Part shown: positions 34,522-42,746 of the stretch, one piece after another
Layout: the number at the start of each line of letters is the position of its first letter
Position numbering within the stretch: the first letter of the stretch is position 1
Assembly: GCF_020386615.1 (NCBI RefSeq)
Contig: NZ_CP077769.1
Location: 7,365,501 to 7,429,500, forward strand
DNA length: 64,000 nt
Direction of reading: 5' to 3'
Source of the DNA: Chitinophaga pendula
GTDB taxonomy: Bacteria > Bacteroidota > Bacteroidia > Chitinophagales > Chitinophagaceae
Made by a program: the position numbers and the translations under genes
Notes under the pieces: generated by a model
Told to the model about the DNA's origin: nothing
Seen by the model: only the letters and a program-made list of their open reading frames with translations
Databases searched by the model: none

Positions 34522-34893
34522 ATGACAAACGATACTTGCATCAGGTTACAGGCGGACATAGACCAAATTAAAAGTTGCCGAGAAAAATTAAAGACTAACT
34601 CGAAATCATTTTTACAATTAGTACAGGTTCTTGCTTTGGCAGGAAATGAAGTACGACTGAAGATACTATTTCTGCTTGAAGAGGAAAACGAACTTTGTCC
34701 TTGCGACCTAAGTGATATTTTGGGAATGAGTATTCCTGCCGTGTCCCAACATTTACGAAAGCTAAAAGACGGGAATATTATTGAAGCCAGAAAACAAGGA
34801 CAAACCATTTTCTATTCACTACACAATAAACATTTAAAAGTATTAAGATCGTTCTTTAAAATAATCAATCAACAAAATTTGGTGACAGTATGA
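34522..34893 (+). CDS. ArsR/SmtB-family metalloregulator of the mer operon
   Basis: A 123 aa winged-helix repressor. The motif ELCPCDLSDIL (about 57-67) is the ELCxCDL metal site of ArsR/CadC-type sensors in the recognition-helix region, followed by SIPAVSQHLRKLKDGNIIEARKQGQTIFYSL. It should repress merTP and release DNA on binding a thiophilic metal. ATG at 34522 is preferred over a TTG two codons upstream. Its stop overlaps the merTP start (ATGA). A MerR activator would be the classical regulator; an ArsR-type repressor takes that place here. Confidence 0.9.
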   Translation: MTNDTCIRLQADIDQIKSCREKLKTNSKSFLQLVQVLALAGNEVRLKILFLLEEENELCPCDLSDILGMSIPAVSQHLRKLKDGNIIEARKQGQTIFYSLHNKHLKVLRSFFKIINQQNLVTV

Positions 34894-35507
34894 CAACGAC
34901 AATAAAAAATAGTAAAGGCTGGATTGCTGGACTGTTGGCAGCAGTTGCAGCTTCTCTTTGCTGCATCACACCTGTTTTAGCTTTCTTAGGTGGTGCAAGC
35001 GGATTTGCTTCATCATTTTCGTGGGTTGAGCCGTATCGTCCATATTTAATCGGTTTGACAATTGCAGTTTTTACATTTGCGTGGTATCAAAAAATAAAAC
35101 CACAAAAACAAGTTGGCTGCGACTGTGAGGCTGACAATAAAAAATCATTTTGGCAATCAAAATCGTTTTTAGTTATCGTTACTGTTGTTTCTGGATTGCT
35201 AATGGCATTTCCATACTATGCAAAAATATTTTATCCAAAGCCACAAAAAGCAAAAGTGATTGTAGTTGACAAAAGCAATATAGCAACGGTTCAATTAAAC
35301 ATTAATGGAATGGACTGTGAAGGTTGTACAGCACACATTAACGGCGCACTTTCAAAGGTGGATGGAGTAATTGAAGCAAACACTTATTATAAAAATGCAA
35401 ATGCAATCGTAAAGTTTGACAATTCAAAAACATCAGTTGACAGTCTTTCAAATATTATAAACAACATCGGATATAAAGTAATTTCATCCACCATCATCAA
35501 CAAATAA
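34890..35507 (+). CDS. MerTP fusion: mercuric transport membrane protein with HMA domain
   Basis: A 205 aa protein. An N-terminal MerT-like part has three hydrophobic segments with the Cys24-Cys25 pair in the first (AASLCCITP) and a cytoplasmic CDC pair. A C-terminal MerP-like heavy-metal-associated domain follows with GMDCEGC (Cys143 and Cys146). MerT and MerP are usually separate genes; Bacteroidota often fuse them. It brings Hg(II) into the cytoplasm for reduction by MerA, but no merA is visible in the window. ATGA overlap with the regulator gene. Confidence 0.9.
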   Translation: MTTTIKNSKGWIAGLLAAVAASLCCITPVLAFLGGASGFASSFSWVEPYRPYLIGLTIAVFTFAWYQKIKPQKQVGCDCEADNKKSFWQSKSFLVIVTVVSGLLMAFPYYAKIFYPKPQKAKVIVVDKSNIATVQLNINGMDCEGCTAHINGALSKVDGVIEANTYYKNANAIVKFDNSKTSVDSLSNIINNIGYKVISSTIINK

Positions 35508-35509
35508 AA

Positions 35510-35722
35510 ATGAACAAGACAGCAATACTTCAATCAGTAATCATTTGTCCTAATTGCAGACACCAAAAAGAAGAAACAATGCCCACAGACGCTTGCCAGT
35601 TTTTTTATGAATGCGAAAACTGCAAGACAAGATTAAAGCCGAAACAGGGGGACTGCTGTGTTTATTGCAGTTACGGAACAGTAAAATGTCCTCCAAAACA
35701 ATTAGGAACTTCATGCTGCTGA
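35510..35722 (+). CDS. GDCCVxC domain-containing protein
   Basis: A 70 aa cysteine-rich protein with the name-giving motif GDCCVYC near residue 47, two CxxC pairs before it and a CC at the C-terminus. The family is found next to mercury and other metal genes, in some lineages with selenocysteine at one motif position; here all are Cys codons. Probably a metal-binding accessory protein of the mer operon. It starts 2 nt after the merTP stop. Confidence 0.9.
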   Translation: MNKTAILQSVIICPNCRHQKEETMPTDACQFFYECENCKTRLKPKQGDCCVYCSYGTVKCPPKQLGTSCC

Positions 35723-35775
35723 CAGAAAAAAGGATATAAAATGTAGAAGTTAAGATTTGATCCAACGAATTGTAG

Positions 35776-37773
35776 TCATGTCTTTTTTATTACTAAGTGG
35801 CTTAATCCCGGATCATTCAGCAACCTTTCCATTTCCGATTGAATAATGTCCTGTATATCTTCTTTTATCTGGAAATAATTACGCTGTACCATGCTGTTAT
35901 CCAGCTTGCGAATCACCTCTATCTCCTTGTAGCTTTCTTCCTCTCTTTTCAGTGCATCGTGGTTATTGATAATTTCACAATGGAAGGCTTTCAGGTCTAT
36001 TTTATTATCAGGATCGTCAGCTACCATGCCTACGAACTCACCGGAACTCAGTGCAGATATTTTTGAAGGCGGTATAGCGGTTTCCAGTTGCTTTGAGCGG
36101 CTGATAGAAGTATCACCGCTATTGATAGAATAACTTTCCCTATCCTGCATGATTTTCCCGAAGCGTTCGGAAAGTTGTTTGGCTGTATCACCTGTAACTT
36201 GCCCGGCTACAATGTTGCCCGTGATATTCATAATTACATCTGCCTGCTCCCTGCCATAATCTTTACGAAGCTGGCTGAAATCCTGAATACCTAAGCAAGT
36301 GGAAACCTTGTTGCTCCTTGCTGTGGCTATAAGGCTATCCATGTTGTTCAAATAGATAGTTGGGAACTCGTCAAAAACCAAACTGCTTTTCAATTTTCCT
36401 TTCTTATTGACCTGCTTTACAAGGCGTGTTACATAAAGCGAAAGCACCGCCCCATAGATCTGTATCTTTTGCGGATTATTACCCATGCAAACCACCTTCG
36501 GATCATCAGGATTATTCACATCGAGATTGAAGTCATTGCCCGATAAAACATAATACAATTGCGGTGAGGAAAGCCTTGCCATAGCCACTTTAGCAGATGC
36601 TATCTGTCCTTCTAATTGTTCCATCACATCATTCAGGTAGGCATTCAAAAACGGATTGATCAATACCTCACATTCTTTGGCAGCTTCGGTTCTGAACAAT
36701 GTAAAAAGGCTGTCATAATCTGCCTGCATCAGTTCTATGACGTGTGGCAACGTGCAAAATTCTCCGTCCTTATATTTCTTCAGATACCATATCACAGCCG
36801 TCAGGAAATTAATTGGCGATTCCACGAAAAAATCGCCCTGACGCTTTATCCACTCTCTATTTAATCCCATTAAAATGGTGCGGGCTGATTCCGCAGCATC
36901 AGTAATATCGGTCATGGCTGATGGCTCCAAAGGATTGCACCGATGGCTTCTTGTTAAGTCGTCAAAATTGATCACAAAAAATCGCGGAGGCTTGGCGTAC
37001 CTGTGCTTGTTTTTCAACCAGGAATTGTAGGCAATCCTTGAAAGATCATCGAACTTAAAGTCGTACACAAACATTGTAAACCCCTTACGGATATGTTGGG
37101 TAATGACGTGCCTGATTACGAAATAGGATTTACCTGCACCGGGAGTACCTAATACCATTATCGCCCTGAAAGGGTTAATGATATTTATCCAGCTATTGCG
37201 AACCTTGTTTTTAAGGCGGTAGCGTGCCGGCAGGTTGATGGAAAATTCATTTTCCAGTAAACGTTCTTCCTGCGGAAACGTCTCGTTTTCCTTGTTAAAA
37301 ATATCCTTGTTGTTGAACTTGCTTTTAATGATCCGGGAAAGCAATGTACCTCCAGAAAGTATCAGTAAAAAACCTATTGCGGTAATGCTTATATAAACAA
37401 TTGTCTTCTCCTGTGCAGGCAATTGAAGCATCATGGAAAGATAGCTGGCAAAATAGAGCAACAGCCCCGTTATGAGGTAGGCGAAAGCTGTTTTATAATT
37501 CAGTTTCTCATCCTTCCGGCCTTTTGCTCCGAGCAGCGAAATCACCAGAAAGCCTAAAGCAATCAGCTTGCTTTTAACAAAGTTGCTGAAGATACCTGTT
37601 CGGTAAATATTACCTAAAATACGGTCGCTGAAAGTACTGCTCAACTCCCATTCCTGAAAGGCAGCATAGCAATAATAATAGAAGTGTATCACTAAAATAA
37701 CGATACTGATCAACCTGGTCATGTCCAGAATTTTCCTCAGCGCCTGTTCGTTCTCACCTGTCTGTACAGCCAT
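35776..37773 (-). CDS. Type IV coupling protein, TraG/VirD4-like (YWFCY N-terminal domain)
   Basis: A 665 aa protein. The N-terminus has four hydrophobic segments including HFYYYCYAAF (YWFCY-type domain of Bacteroidota). Walker A GTPGAGKS (about 207-214) and Walker B LVFDEFPTIYL (about 467) define the motor. It links the relaxase-DNA complex to a type IV secretion channel at the inner membrane. In Bacteroides elements this gene is called mobC or traG. Downstream of, and co-directional with, the relaxase gene (11-nt gap). Confidence 0.92.
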   Translation of the reverse strand: MAVQTGENEQALRKILDMTRLISIVILVIHFYYYCYAAFQEWELSSTFSDRILGNIYRTGIFSNFVKSKLIALGFLVISLLGAKGRKDEKLNYKTAFAYLITGLLLYFASYLSMMLQLPAQEKTIVYISITAIGFLLILSGGTLLSRIIKSKFNNKDIFNKENETFPQEERLLENEFSINLPARYRLKNKVRNSWINIINPFRAIMVLGTPGAGKSYFVIRHVITQHIRKGFTMFVYDFKFDDLSRIAYNSWLKNKHRYAKPPRFFVINFDDLTRSHRCNPLEPSAMTDITDAAESARTILMGLNREWIKRQGDFFVESPINFLTAVIWYLKKYKDGEFCTLPHVIELMQADYDSLFTLFRTEAAKECEVLINPFLNAYLNDVMEQLEGQIASAKVAMARLSSPQLYYVLSGNDFNLDVNNPDDPKVVCMGNNPQKIQIYGAVLSLYVTRLVKQVNKKGKLKSSLVFDEFPTIYLNNMDSLIATARSNKVSTCLGIQDFSQLRKDYGREQADVIMNITGNIVAGQVTGDTAKQLSERFGKIMQDRESYSINSGDTSISRSKQLETAIPPSKISALSSGEFVGMVADDPDNKIDLKAFHCEIINNHDALKREEESYKEIEVIRKLDNSMVQRNYFQIKEDIQDIIQSEMERLLNDPGLSHLVIKKT

Positions 37774-37784
37774 TGTTTTACGTT

Positions 37785-39092
37785 TTATTGGTTATTGGAA
37801 ATGTTCTTGTTTCTTTTTCTTTTCTTGCCTTTTTTCTTTAGCTGACCGGGTATATAATCAGCTACCTGGTCGGGTTGTATCAAGGCATCCAGTGCATTGC
37901 CAACAGGGATGCTAATTGGAGCTGGCATATGATCCTGGGGAAGCGTTTTAACGTCGCGGTCGGTCACTTGCGTAGGCTGTGTAGCTTTGCCTGCTTTTTG
38001 AGCTACCTGTGGTAATAACTCTGACTTCATCACTTCTTTCAAGCCGCATCGTTCCTGTATGGCTTTGGCACTGTATTGCTTACCCAATGCACTTCCGTTG
38101 AAGACAGTTTTGGTCTGATGATCTACGTAGGTTATGCCATATATCAACCCGGCATCATTTTGACGCAAGGCAACGTGTATGCCCTTTCTTTCGAGTTGAT
38201 TTACCAGTTCGTCCAGTGTTGGCGTTTTACCAATAAACAACCTGTCTATTTCATTTTTTACGCGGCTTTTAAATGGTTGTCGTTTGGCATCATTGAGAGT
38301 AAATTTTTCTTCCAGAAATTTCAGTGTGGGCTTATTATAAAAGTCACTGGCTTTTATTGGTACGCCTACCGGCTTTCCATCCTCATCCAATATGCGGTAA
38401 ACCAATCCTCCACCTTGAAAAATTCTTGAATGTTCGCTGCCCCGATCCGCCAGTACATTGTACTGTTTCAATACTGCATTTAGCTCCGGCAGACTGGTGT
38501 AGTGATATTTGAACAATACCGAATCGAGTACATTGGTGATAGCTCTTTTTGTTTCTGTACGCCCGTATTGTACCTTCTTTGCATCAATAGGTTTTAACCT
38601 GAATGCCTGCTTTCTTGCATGGGCATCGGCCACTACAAGACCAAACATTTTTTCAATCTCTTTTCTTGCAGGTTCTGACTTGCGAATGCCGAGGTGATGC
38701 AGGTCAATACGATTGCCGTTAGGCTGGATGTTAGTGGTGACTATGTGGATATGCGGGTGACCTGCGTCATGGTGCTGATAAACAAGATAAGGCTGCTCTC
38801 CAAAGCCTAATTTCTGCATATAGACGTTGGCGATTCCCATCAACTTTTCCTTGCTCAAATGTGTTTCCGAAGGGTCAAAATTGAGGGAAATATGTACGCT
38901 GTTTCGTTTAACATTCTCTCTCAGTTCTGTCCTTTTCAGCAGATAGCCTAACTTAATCTTAAGGCTCATTTCATCAGCATTCAGCGGAAAATTTTCTGCT
39001 CCGATGCACTCTGCTACACCTTCTTTAACTTTGTTCTCATTGTAGTTGAAAATACGGTGCATAGAGTGGCCAGGCTTGATCACTGCAACCAT
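37785..39092 (-). CDS. MobB-type relaxase/mobilization nuclease
   Basis: A 435 aa relaxase. The N-terminal domain has a candidate catalytic Tyr in IFNYNENKV (about 16) and the metal-binding HxH in GHPHIHIVTTNI (about 111-121). The C-terminal part is charged and ends in a basic stretch (KKKGKKRKRN). It nicks at oriT and pilots single-stranded DNA in conjugation. It overlaps the accessory gene by 13 nt. Type: MOBP-like by motif, approximate. Confidence 0.92.
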   Translation of the reverse strand: MVAVIKPGHSMHRIFNYNENKVKEGVAECIGAENFPLNADEMSLKIKLGYLLKRTELRENVKRNSVHISLNFDPSETHLSKEKLMGIANVYMQKLGFGEQPYLVYQHHDAGHPHIHIVTTNIQPNGNRIDLHHLGIRKSEPARKEIEKMFGLVVADAHARKQAFRLKPIDAKKVQYGRTETKRAITNVLDSVLFKYHYTSLPELNAVLKQYNVLADRGSEHSRIFQGGGLVYRILDEDGKPVGVPIKASDFYNKPTLKFLEEKFTLNDAKRQPFKSRVKNEIDRLFIGKTPTLDELVNQLERKGIHVALRQNDAGLIYGITYVDHQTKTVFNGSALGKQYSAKAIQERCGLKEVMKSELLPQVAQKAGKATQPTQVTDRDVKTLPQDHMPAPISIPVGNALDALIQPDQVADYIPGQLKKKGKKRKRNKNISNNQ

Positions 39093-39472
39093 ATTTCCAG
39101 TATTTTTTTTACGTTTATTCTGACCTCATCTACCTTATTGCTAAGGATATTTTTCTCCACTTCATACGCTATCAACCAGCTTTTAAATTCAGCGATCTGG
39201 CTGAGTGTATGGAGCTTTTTAACAGCTTGATTGAAGTTGTTTCCTACTGCATTTAGCTCGCTGCGAAGCCGGGTAAGCTCTGCCATTAAGTCATCCTGTG
39301 AGCTGTTACGGTAGGTTGTTACAACGGGTTTATCGAACAGGCTTCGACGTACATAATCGCTTAGCTTTCGACAGGTAGAAGCCTTCCACTTCTTTTCAAT
39401 TTTAGCATACTCATCGGGTGTCAGACGCAGCCCGATAATGCGTGTCCTGTTTGAATTTTGTTCTTTCATCAC
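39080..39472 (-). CDS. Relaxosome accessory protein (MobA/MobC-like)
   Basis: A 130 aa DNA-binding protein with a ribbon-helix-helix-like N-terminus (RTRIIGLRLTPDEYAKIEKKWKASTCRKLSDYVRRSLF) and the NxxGNNFNQAVKKLH segment of the bacterial mobilization family (PF05713-type). It would bind oriT and recruit the relaxase. First gene of the mob operon, immediately downstream of the oriT candidate region. Confidence 0.88.
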   Translation of the reverse strand: MMKEQNSNRTRIIGLRLTPDEYAKIEKKWKASTCRKLSDYVRRSLFDKPVVTTYRNSSQDDLMAELTRLRSELNAVGNNFNQAVKKLHTLSQIAEFKSWLIAYEVEKNILSNKVDEVRINVKKILEIWLQ

Positions 39473-39517
39473 TGATCATTTTCACGTTTTCAAACTCATT
39501 TTCACCTTTCAGACGCC

Positions 39518-39690
39518 CTGCCCACGAGTTCCGAGTGATGGGCAGCCAGATCCGGTTGTTTAACAACCGTTCATCTGGCCGATTGCGGGAAAGTTGCAAT
39601 CTTTCAGCTTTTAGAACCTCTTTCAGACATTGACAAGGCTCTAAAGCATATAAGAGGCTAAAGCACTTTAAAGAAGCTAAAGCGGCTCTT
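39518..39690. other. Candidate origin of transfer (oriT) region
   Basis: The 234-nt gap ahead of the mob genes is dense in repeats. CTGCCCA/TGGGCAG (39518-39545) is followed by a nested palindrome: GCCAGAT/ATCTGGC around CGGTTGTT-T-AACAACCG (39545-39579). Then come three CTAAAGC repeats at 39641, 39658 and 39677, with ATAAGAG/CTCTTAT arms around the last two. This layout and its place before the relaxosome gene suit an oriT. The nick site is not identified. Confidence 0.6.
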
Positions 39691-39706
39691 ATAGTTCTGT
39701 TATCAC

Positions 39707-40609
39707 TTATTTCAACTTCTGTTTTTGATGTTTCCTTTGCGGCTTGCCGAAATTCACTATCCAGTCGTTGAAGTCCTTGTGGTTTTGATACAGGCTGCTT
39801 TCGTCCTTGTATTTACTGCTTAGGGAAAGTGCATACCGACTGCAATTTTGTCCGGTAGTATCTCTGTCCAAATAGAGCCTAATGGTATTATGTTTTTCCA
39901 AAAAAGGGCGTGCAGTTTCAAAGAAGGATACAGAGTTCAGTACTACAAAATCAAAGCGGTCTTCGGGGTCTTGTTGGTGGGTAGCCTTGAAGGAAAGGAA
40001 GTCGGTAAAGCCTTCAAAAACGATGACCTCACCGGCACTGTTATCAATGGTGGTGATGCCTTTTGGCGAGCTGCTGGCTTTGAAATAAGGATTGCGTATT
40101 TCAAAGCCTCCCAGGTCATTTTTGAAGCCGATACCATAATACACTTTTCCATTGAGTTCGTACTGAACCTCACGGCAATAGCGGTCAGCTATATCAACGG
40201 GTATGCGGCGTTGCTGCAAGTAGCGTAGAAGGGCGGTAGAGGAAAGTATGAAGTCTCCCAAAATCTTTATTTGGTTCTCAGGTTCAGGTCTGGTAATAGA
40301 CTGCTGAAGCGAGGGCTTTTGAAGGGAAAGATTACCGCTTAAATTCTGTAGAAATTCGGAAACGGTGCAGCCGTGATAAAGGATAGCAAAATCAACCAGG
40401 TTACCACCTTTGCCGAGGCCGTGATCATACCAACGGTTCAGCTTGCGATTAACTTTGAAGGAAGGCGTTTTTTCATCCCGAAGTGGTGAAAAATACCAAT
40501 AATCGTTGTTCCTGATTTTTGATGGTTCATACCCTAAGTCAGCAAGGAAATGAACTATGTCTATTTTTTTGGCTTCACTAACGGAAAGCCTTTTATTCCT
40601 GAAATCCAT
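39707..40609 (-). CDS. TOPRIM primase-like protein with degenerate CHC2 domain
   Basis: A 300 aa protein. The N-terminal region (about 20-70, YWYFSPLRDEKTPSFKVN) follows the CHC2 primase zinc-finger fold, but its zinc-binding Cys/His ligands are replaced. The TOPRIM domain is intact, with VIVFEGFTDFLSF (about 188-200) and LYLDRDTTGQ (about 240). Common in Bacteroides conjugative elements, where it probably primes the transferred strand. I use the ATG at 40609; a GTG lies two codons upstream. Confidence 0.85.
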   Translation of the reverse strand: MDFRNKRLSVSEAKKIDIVHFLADLGYEPSKIRNNDYWYFSPLRDEKTPSFKVNRKLNRWYDHGLGKGGNLVDFAILYHGCTVSEFLQNLSGNLSLQKPSLQQSITRPEPENQIKILGDFILSSTALLRYLQQRRIPVDIADRYCREVQYELNGKVYYGIGFKNDLGGFEIRNPYFKASSSPKGITTIDNSAGEVIVFEGFTDFLSFKATHQQDPEDRFDFVVLNSVSFFETARPFLEKHNTIRLYLDRDTTGQNCSRYALSLSSKYKDESSLYQNHKDFNDWIVNFGKPQRKHQKQKLK

Positions 40610-40719
40610 AACCACACATTTTCAAACACATTCAGTTCTTCTATGCGAAGTTAAACAGGCGATATTGCATTAACCTATCCTCATCATATTTTGATAAGGA
40701 TGCAAAAACCTTTGTCATT

Positions 40720-40727
40720 TACTTTTG
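40720..40727 (+). promoter_or_regulatory. -7 promoter element of a small hypothetical gene
   Basis: TACTTTTG, a full TAnnTTTG match, 37 nt before the ATG at 40765. Confidence 0.45.
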
Positions 40728-40764
40728 TGCAGTGAGTATTGTTTAAATTTAAAACCGTGTGATT

Positions 40765-41052
40765 ATGCTAACAACGAGTGATGTAGCCAAAGTGTATGAT
40801 ACTATTCTCAGTATCCCTGGCATGAGTGAAACAGTGAAGATTGACATGAGGATTTCTCGCAAGAACGTATTGTTGTTGCATAGTGTCCTCAAGCGTGGGT
40901 TGATGGCTAAAGATGATGACAAATCATCTGCTTTGCTGGAAAGTATTCCAAAGGAAGCATTGGACGAATTACATCTAATTGCTGATGATTACCTAACCAA
41001 AACAGGCTTGACCGAACTGAGTGAAAAACTGAAGGCGCTTAGTCCTAAATAG
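40765..41052 (+). CDS. Hypothetical protein of the element backbone
   Basis: A 95 aa soluble helical protein (MLTTSDVAKVYDTILSIPGMSE at the start). Not recognised. It is transcribed divergently from the primase gene, with its own promoter element. Such small genes are usual beside mob regions in Bacteroidota elements. A GTG two codons upstream is an alternative start. Confidence 0.6.
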   Translation: MLTTSDVAKVYDTILSIPGMSETVKIDMRISRKNVLLLHSVLKRGLMAKDDDKSSALLESIPKEALDELHLIADDYLTKTGLTELSEKLKALSPK

Positions 41053-41150
41053 TCAGTAGCGCAGCAAAGCCACTTGTTAGGAAGAAATGTTTACAGGTAT
41101 AACACTAATCCTTTCAAGTGGCTTATTAATGTATTATTGTATTGAAAAAC

Positions 41151-41618
41151 TTAAAGCCGATAATGTCTGCGTTTTACAATAATAGTAACAATAGTTAATT
41201 TTCGACCATTGGAATCAAGGTGGCCTACATTCATTTCTTGAACCCAGACACTATCTAAATCGTTGTATGCTGCTATTCCTCCCATACGTGCATCGCCGTA
41301 CATTAATCGTTTCAAATTGCTATCCGATTTTACATAGTAGCTATTCCATTTCCTTTTGTAAATACTTTGCGTGTGTAAAATTCCCGATGAAGGAATTTCA
41401 AAAAAGCGTTTTTGCCCATTCTGCTTTTCAGGTACGCCACCTGGATCAGAAAAGAATATAGTTGCAGTACCGTCGAAACCATCCGGCAGGATATACATAT
41501 CGGCCCGTTTTTCCGAATAGTCTATAAATAAAAAGATAGCGCCAAAAACTACTATAACGCCGGCCAAAATGAGTATTATGCGATGAAAATCTTTCATAGT
41601 GTGGAACTTGTTTTTCAT
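41151..41618 (-). CDS. Hypothetical membrane-anchored protein (DUF6843-like)
   Basis: A 155 aa protein with one N-terminal membrane segment (IILILAGVIVVFGAIFLFI, about 13-32) and an extracytoplasmic domain. The pattern ILPDGFDGTATIFFSDPGG, followed by FFEIPSSGILHTQS, resembles the DUF6843 group. Function unknown. Confidence 0.6.
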   Translation of the reverse strand: MKNKFHTMKDFHRIILILAGVIVVFGAIFLFIDYSEKRADMYILPDGFDGTATIFFSDPGGVPEKQNGQKRFFEIPSSGILHTQSIYKRKWNSYYVKSDSNLKRLMYGDARMGGIAAYNDLDSVWVQEMNVGHLDSNGRKLTIVTIIVKRRHYRL

Positions 41619-41711
41619 AAATACGTTGGGGGTTGATTAACATCTTGAACAAAAGAGTTTTGGTGGGCGATGTATAAGTGTGGAGATAACCGAGACCCTA
41701 CAAAGAGACTT

Positions 41712-41930
41712 TTATTTCTTTTTTGTCGAAACTATCCAGCCCTCTTCTGACCTAATGTTCGGTATTTTGTTTTTTCCTAACCATTGCATGAATGCTGGAA
41801 CATCTTTAGGAGTAAAATGAATAATATCACCGTTTTTTAGCATAATGGTGAAAAAATCACTTGCAGCAAGAAACTTAGATAATTGTTCCGCATTGTAATC
41901 AAAATTCGGGAAGTGATCGGCTGAAGTCAT
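41712..41930 (-). CDS. Hypothetical protein
   Basis: A 72 aa soluble protein (FFTIMLKNGDIIHFTPKDVPAFMQWL). Not recognised. It may be co-transcribed with the DUF6843-like gene, which lies 93 nt downstream. Confidence 0.5.
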   Translation of the reverse strand: MTSADHFPNFDYNAEQLSKFLAASDFFTIMLKNGDIIHFTPKDVPAFMQWLGKNKIPNIRSEEGWIVSTKKK

Positions 41931-42001
41931 GGTACATTACTTTTAATGGTTTCGTTTGACTTATTGCCCGTACAAAAAAATAGCGCAGGCAACAGCTTAC
42001 C

Positions 42002-42108
42002 GCACTGAGGTCTTAGGAAACCTGGTAACGAATAAGTGCGCCCACGCCGTAGCATGAGCGTTTTCCACTTATGTCCCGTTACCTTTGAAAGTTCCTAAGT
42101 TTCAGTGC
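42002..42108. repeat. Long nested inverted repeat, possible structured RNA
   Basis: Four arm pairs in register: GCACTGA (42002)/TCAGTGC (42102); CTTAGGAA (42012)/TTCCTAAG (42092); GGTAACG (42024)/CGTTACC (42077); ATAAGTG (42032)/CACTTAT (42066). The small internal loops and a 27-nt terminal loop give one hairpin of about 107 nt. It lies in the 348-nt gap between the hypothetical gene and the Fur-family gene, with no T-run. Confidence 0.6.
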
Positions 42109-42228
42109 AGGACTTAAAGCAAAAACGCTTCAAGAATGTTTTGCGTAAGGGTACAATTTCAGATGGAAAATGACACAGCATTTATGCAAATAAGCTCTTC
42201 AAATACAGAGCGGAACATCGAATATGAT

Positions 42229-42236
42229 TAACTTTG
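42229..42236 (+). promoter_or_regulatory. -7 promoter element of the Fur-family gene
   Basis: TAACTTTG, a full TAnnTTTG match, 42 nt before the ATG at 42279. Confidence 0.5.
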
Positions 42237-42278
42237 TGATATTATACACTCTGTCTCTACAATTGACAATTAAAAGGT

Positions 42279-42698
42279 ATGGAAATGGGAAATGTAATTG
42301 AATACAAATTAACAGCTAAAGGGGTAAAACCGACAGCTGTGCGTCTTTTAGTTTTGGATGTCTTGTCCAAACAGGATTCTGCCATTAGTCTCAGTGAGTT
42401 GGAAAATTCATTCGCAAAAGCTGATAGAATAACACTATATAGGACACTCAAAACCTTTGAAACGCACAATCTAATTCATCGTATAGATGACGGAACGGGG
42501 GCTCTTAAGTATGCCCTCTGTCTTGATGGTTGCGAATGCCATCTCAAAGACTTGCACGTCCATTTCCATTGTACAAGGTGCAGAAGGACTTATTGTTTAA
42601 CAGAGATTACTATTCCTTTCGTTACCTTGCCTGAAAAGTTCACAACTCAGGAAATAAACATGGTTATCAAGGGTTTATGTCAGAAATGTTCGTCATAA
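42279..42698 (+). CDS. Fur-family metalloregulator
   Basis: A 139 aa regulator. N-terminal winged helix (GVKPTAVRLLVLDVLSKQDSAISLSELENSFAKADRITLYRTLKTFETHNLIH); C-terminal metal-binding domain with HVHFHCTRC, then C (about 108) and a final CQKC, so both the HxHxHC-like site and the structural Cys4 zinc site are present. It leads the efflux genes and is 49 nt upstream of the DUF6660-like gene, whose promoter carries a 7-1-7 palindrome. A zinc or other divalent-metal sensor is likely; which metal is unknown. Confidence 0.9.
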   Translation: MEMGNVIEYKLTAKGVKPTAVRLLVLDVLSKQDSAISLSELENSFAKADRITLYRTLKTFETHNLIHRIDDGTGALKYALCLDGCECHLKDLHVHFHCTRCRRTYCLTEITIPFVTLPEKFTTQEINMVIKGLCQKCSS

Positions 42699-42705
42699 TT
42701 AACAT

Positions 42706-42720
42706 TGCAATACTATTGCA
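42706..42720. promoter_or_regulatory. Fur/Zur-box-like palindrome at the efflux operon promoter
   Basis: TGCAATA-C-TATTGCA is a perfect 7-1-7 inverted repeat, the size and form of Fur-family operators. It ends 12 nt before the -7 element and would overlap RNA polymerase binding. The Fur-family gene directly upstream is the obvious candidate regulator. Confidence 0.6.
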
Positions 42721-42732
42721 TAATGTTTTTTG

Positions 42733-42740
42733 TACCTTTG
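42733..42740 (+). promoter_or_regulatory. -7 promoter element of the metal efflux operon
   Basis: TACCTTTG, a full TAnnTTTG match, 6 nt before the ATG at 42747, giving a nearly leaderless transcript. Confidence 0.55.
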
Positions 42741-42746
42741 CCTGCA

